From assembly GCA_029879825.1 (NCBI GenBank), contig JAOUPL010000002.1, positions 1 through 35,832 of the forward strand: DNA of 35,832 nt, in the 5' to 3' direction. Under the pieces are notes generated by a model. It saw only the letters and a list, made by a program, of their open reading frames with translations, had not been told where the DNA came from and searched no databases. This document shows, in pieces, positions 34,001 to 35,832 of this stretch. The stretch is from Candidatus Bathyarchaeota archaeon. GTDB lineage: Archaea > Thermoproteota > Bathyarchaeia > Bathyarchaeales > Bathyarchaeaceae. Position numbers and translations under genes: made by a program. Positions within the stretch are counted from its first letter, which is position 1, and each line of letters begins with the position of its first letter.

Positions 34001-34499
34001 ATTAAACACCCCCGCGCAGTTTCAGGGTTTCAAGTATACGATTCCCGTTTCCGATATCAATATGGGCAATGATGAGAGTGTATATAAGAAATTGGGGCAG
34101 ATGATTAATAAGTTACATAGCCAGCTTACATTGGCAGAAAAGATCGAGGCTGTCGACGCTAAGAGGGTTGCGAAGAAGGTTCTAACTACACACTTTATCC
34201 GCGACATAGCTGGCAACTTAAGAGCTTTCACCACCCAAAACTTTCGATGCAAATCCTGCAACAAACGGTTTAGAAGGCTACCTCTCCGTGGAAAGTGTCC
34301 AGACTGTGGAGGCGCCGTGACCCTAACCGTTTATCGTGGAGGGATTGAAAAATACTTGGAGGCGGCGCATCAACTCGTTCAGAAGTATGGTCTCTCTGAG
34401 TATTACGCTCAACGGCTTTTGTTGGTTGAAGAAGAAATCAGATCGTTGTTCGAAGGTAATAGACCTAGACAAGTCAGCTTGGCAGATTTCGTCGCTTAG
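31089..34499 (+). CDS. polC: DNA polymerase D large subunit DP2
   Basis: Catalytic subunit of the replicative polymerase PolD. The 1136 residues include the N-terminal helical and KH-like part (1-300), a zinc-binding module with CLGC from about residue 644 through CPRC, CPRCG and CPVC, the double-psi beta-barrel active site with CAHPLWHSAKRRDCDGDED (Asp885, Asp887, Asp889 in the metal centre) and a C-terminal zinc finger (CKSC...CPDCGG, about 1054-1078) that binds DP1 and PCNA. No intein interrupts it. TTG start at 31089, with GGAGG 6 bases before it; the ATG at 31101 is too far from that site. Confidence 0.96.
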   Translation: MDIEMSKEYQQYTAVLEKSLESVYAVARKARERGLDPALSPEPEVAKDLAELVEGLVGPPGVAESIRDLSKKLPRDELAFKIAEQIVYGKFGHMDAREAAEQAIRTALAILTEGITAAPLQGVARVAVKSNPDRTKYLAIYYAGPIRSAGGTEQALTLVIGDFVRRLLGLDRYKPTEEEISRFIEEVRLFERAVARFQYHVSDEELRRAVQFIPVEVTGTESDPIEVSSFRNLPRIETNRVRGGALRVVNDGVVGRSAKVWTIVEKLGLEGWDWLGRIREIEEKRTAGFMEDVIAGRPIFSFPSTRGGFRLRYGRARNTGLAAVGIHPATMMVLGNFLAAGTQLRIEGPGKAGVVVPVDTIEPPVVRLKNGSVVRVSLQNFKQIQNVIDKILFIGDILIGFGDFLYNNKPLLPSGFTEEWWREELRAVIKQDFNGSLEKAAAAVKIPTLRLEGMLGDPFKNKPSAKEAIALSSTFKVPLHPFFTFFWSSISSEEFQTLRKWLLNSERQIDASVVQEITGVKNETTKVLLERILVPHEVVENKIKIESDEAHIFAFCLGLHAPKTTVHSKSVFEIMQKLAGVPIRKKAPTFLGARMGRPEKAKRREMRPLVHVLFPVGLAGGSRRNLIAALSKVAIEVDLVKRRCLGCNELTFKAKCPRCGAETVVEKFCPRCGRRLKESFCPVCRVPTRSYEKQLVNLKELMDEACRKLNLPIPELVKGVKGLMNETKTAEILERGILRAKHDLSVFKDGTIRFDVTNAPLTHFKATELGVPVEKLRQLGYSYDCDGNSLTDSNQVCELKVQDVIIPLKSAEYFVRVANFLDELLEKVYALPPYYNIKRVDDLIGHLVVGLAPHTSVGILGRIVGFTRLNVCYAHPLWHSAKRRDCDGDEDTLMLALDTILSFSKSYLPAQIGGIMDAPLFIIPVVNPLEVQRQAHEVDVAATYPSLFYEKTWQKAAPQKVSGLIDLIEHRLNTPAQFQGFKYTIPVSDINMGNDESVYKKLGQMINKLHSQLTLAEKIEAVDAKRVAKKVLTTHFIRDIAGNLRAFTTQNFRCKSCNKRFRRLPLRGKCPDCGGAVTLTVYRGGIEKYLEAAHQLVQKYGLSEYYAQRLLLVEEEIRSLFEGNRPRQVSLADFVA

Positions 34500-34552
34500 C
34501 AGAACTACTGGAAACCTTTTTTGTGTCAAAGAATAATTTGTTTTGAGGAACC

Positions 34553-34834
34553 ATGTTTAAAATGTCACACCATCCTAAGGCTTTTTTAACTCTAAAGAGA
34601 AATGTTCAAAGGGGCTTGTTGGCTAGGACACGGATAATTTTGATTCTTGAGAAGGAGGCGTCTAATGCCAAAAACCTTGCGCAAGAAACTGGTTTGAGCT
34701 ACGCTTCGGTTCTTTATCATCTTCATCTTCTCGAAGCTGAAAACATCCTCACCCGTAAGGGCAAGAGGTCTTACGTTTGGAAGTTAACTGGAGCTGGACA
34801 ACAGAGACTAACGGACGCAGGCAGCAAGAAATGA
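34553..34834 (+). CDS. Small winged-helix transcriptional regulator (ArsR-like)
   Basis: 93 residues forming one winged helix: LARTRIILILEKEASNAKNL, then AQETGLSYASVLYHLHLLEA as the recognition helix, and wing ENILTRKGKRSYVWKLT. No metal-binding cysteines. Such single-domain proteins follow the ArsR/Lrp pattern. The ATG at 34553 has GAGGA just upstream. It starts 53 bases after DP2, perhaps co-transcribed with it. Target unknown. Confidence 0.82.
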   Translation: MFKMSHHPKAFLTLKRNVQRGLLARTRIILILEKEASNAKNLAQETGLSYASVLYHLHLLEAENILTRKGKRSYVWKLTGAGQQRLTDAGSKK

Positions 34835-34870
34835 ATTGTCTGTAGGCCGTGAAGCTTTTAATCCACTAGT

Positions 34871-35353
34871 TCACAATTTTCGTAGTGCAACTCCAAACAG
34901 CAACACCAAAAGACTCCTAACAACAAGCGACAGCCCTATGAACACAATCAACCAACCAAGAAAACCGAACCACTCGAGGGCTTCAGCTGCCAACAGGTTC
35001 GAAACGAAACCCACACCCAACCAAAAAACTATACCCGAAAACGTCCCAATCACCCTATTTAGGGGGTCTCTAAAAAAGAACCTCAAAACCAAAATGACGA
35101 TCTGAAATAGACTGAAGACAAAACAAAACCGCGCAACAGCTGTATAAACTACTGGATGATGGTGCGCCGGTGAAGGCAAGAAAACGTTCGGAAAAACCTC
35201 CTTTTCGAGCGTGAAGCTGTTGAAGAAGTCAGCAACTGCTTGGGAGAGGTTTGGCGTAATTAGCCAAATCACGCCAATAAGCAGGAGAAAAAATCCAAGG
35301 GAAGCGAAGCCAAGTTTGTCTTGTTCCTCGTGTCGCCTTTCACGTCGGGGCAT
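34871..35353 (-). CDS. Four-helix integral membrane protein of unknown function
   Basis: 160 residues with a basic N-terminus (MPRRERRHEEQDK) and about four membrane helices: roughly 15-33, 67-90, 100-122 and 127-155. Between helices 1 and 2 is an extracellular-type loop of some 30 residues containing HHH (69-71 region). No family recognised. ATG start with GAGAGAAGTGA upstream. It converges on the winged-helix gene at 34553 with about 35 bases between. Confidence 0.75.
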   Translation of the reverse strand: MPRRERRHEEQDKLGFASLGFFLLLIGVIWLITPNLSQAVADFFNSFTLEKEVFPNVFLPSPAHHHPVVYTAVARFCFVFSLFQIVILVLRFFFRDPLNRVIGTFSGIVFWLGVGFVSNLLAAEALEWFGFLGWLIVFIGLSLVVRSLLVLLFGVALRKL

Positions 35354-35515
35354 CAGTCACTTCTCTCCAGTGTAAGTGAAAGATATTTGGCGTTTGCCCT
35401 ATTGAGTATTGGTTAAATTTTCCACGACAATTATCAACTTCCATATTTATAGAGAAGAACGAAAATGTAATCAGTAAAAGAACCGAGTTAGGATAATGAC
35501 GCATCGTTAATCGAG

Positions 35516-35832
35516 ATGGCTCAGGTGAAAGTGCTCTTCGTAGAACCTCCGAAGGATTACTGGTTTGTTATGGGAGAGTATCTGCCACCGCCCTATGGAA
35601 TTCTTCAACTTGCGGCTTTCCTTGAAAGCGAATGCAAGGATGTGGAGATAAATGTGTTGGATTGCAATGCCGAACGTTTGGATTGGAAGGGACTAGAAAG
35701 GCATGTTGAATCTTTTAACCCCGATGTTGTCGCTTCGAGCGCCCTTGCAACCTGCAATACTTACGTTGCCGTCCGAACCTTGGAAACAGCGAAAAAAGTG
35801 AAGCCAGATGTTCTGACTGTTGCCGGGGGGCA
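35516..35832 (+). CDS. B12-binding domain of a probable radical SAM protein (5' part)
   Basis: An open frame from ATG 35516 to the window end, 105 codons and incomplete. It begins MAQVKVLFVEPPKDYWFVMG, then YLPPPYGILQLAAFLE, and later FNPDVVASSALATCNTYVA, the standard opening of the B12-binding (cobalamin) domain at the head of many radical SAM enzymes. The radical SAM cysteines would lie beyond the window. Substrate cannot be inferred. Confidence 0.8.
   Translation, partial: MAQVKVLFVEPPKDYWFVMGEYLPPPYGILQLAAFLESECKDVEINVLDCNAERLDWKGLERHVESFNPDVVASSALATCNTYVAVRTLETAKKVKPDVLTVAGG

Noticed and set aside
31089-34499. Intein in the PolD large subunit
   Set aside because: Inteins are common in this gene, but the length (1136 aa) is that of an intein-free protein and no splicing or homing-endonuclease motifs appear.
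1-35832. CRISPR array
   Set aside because: No regularly spaced repeats of 24-40 bases were seen, and no cas genes are present.

Overview
This window looks like a chromosomal segment of an uncultured archaeon. The archaeal marker set is unambiguous: Rpo4 and Rpo11, Csl4, Dph2, SRP54, L10e, L21e, Pus10, aIF5A with deoxyhypusine synthase, Nob1, GGGP synthase, Orc1/Cdc6, HerA/NurA and both subunits of DNA polymerase D. PolD argues against a typical Thermoprotei-type crenarchaeote. Together with the Elf1-like factor and the gene order, I infer a Bathyarchaeia-like or other deep TACK lineage, but I could not search any database. TTG and GTG starts behind good Shine-Dalgarno sites are common, and genes are tightly packed with 4-nt overlaps.

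Layout. (1) 1-11341 is almost entirely minus-strand information-processing genes: rpo11, csl4, a METTL5-like methyltransferase, dph2, PEP synthase, L10e, a dCTP deaminase-like enzyme, rsmA, DUF655, rpo4, L21e, pus10 and srp54. (2) 11446-17751 is mixed: a PAC2 protein and a small heat-shock protein on plus, deoxyhypusine synthase and its substrate aIF5A on minus, a probable NAD-kinase remnant directly before nob1 (which seems to start with CTG), a pyruvate-kinase C-domain-like protein, an intron-containing tRNA-Ser(CGA), an isochorismatase-type hydrolase and an AbrB-PhoU regulator. (3) 17829-25583 is a replication and recombination island: DUF429, PolD small subunit, DUF99, Orc1/Cdc6, an 800-bp gene-free region with three origin-recognition-box-like sites that I read as a replication origin, then a winged-helix protein, NurA and HerA. 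(4) 25580-27700 holds a membrane-anchored coiled-coil/winged-helix protein, an unidentified helical protein, and two clusters of TGTGAT/ATCACA operator-like sites. (5) 27701-30943 carries a small unknown protein, a nitrilase-type amidohydrolase next to NAD synthetase (possibly a split glutamine-dependent NAD synthetase), Elf1 and GGGP synthase. (6) 31089-35832 holds the PolD large subunit, a small winged-helix protein, a membrane protein and the start of a B12-binding radical-SAM-type protein.

The two parts most worth following are the predicted origin, with its ORBs and neighbouring replication genes, and the TGTGAT-site array. That array sits just upstream of the TATA box of the membrane-tethered regulator and recurs, as an identical GTGATATCAC palindrome, on both sides of an unidentified gene.
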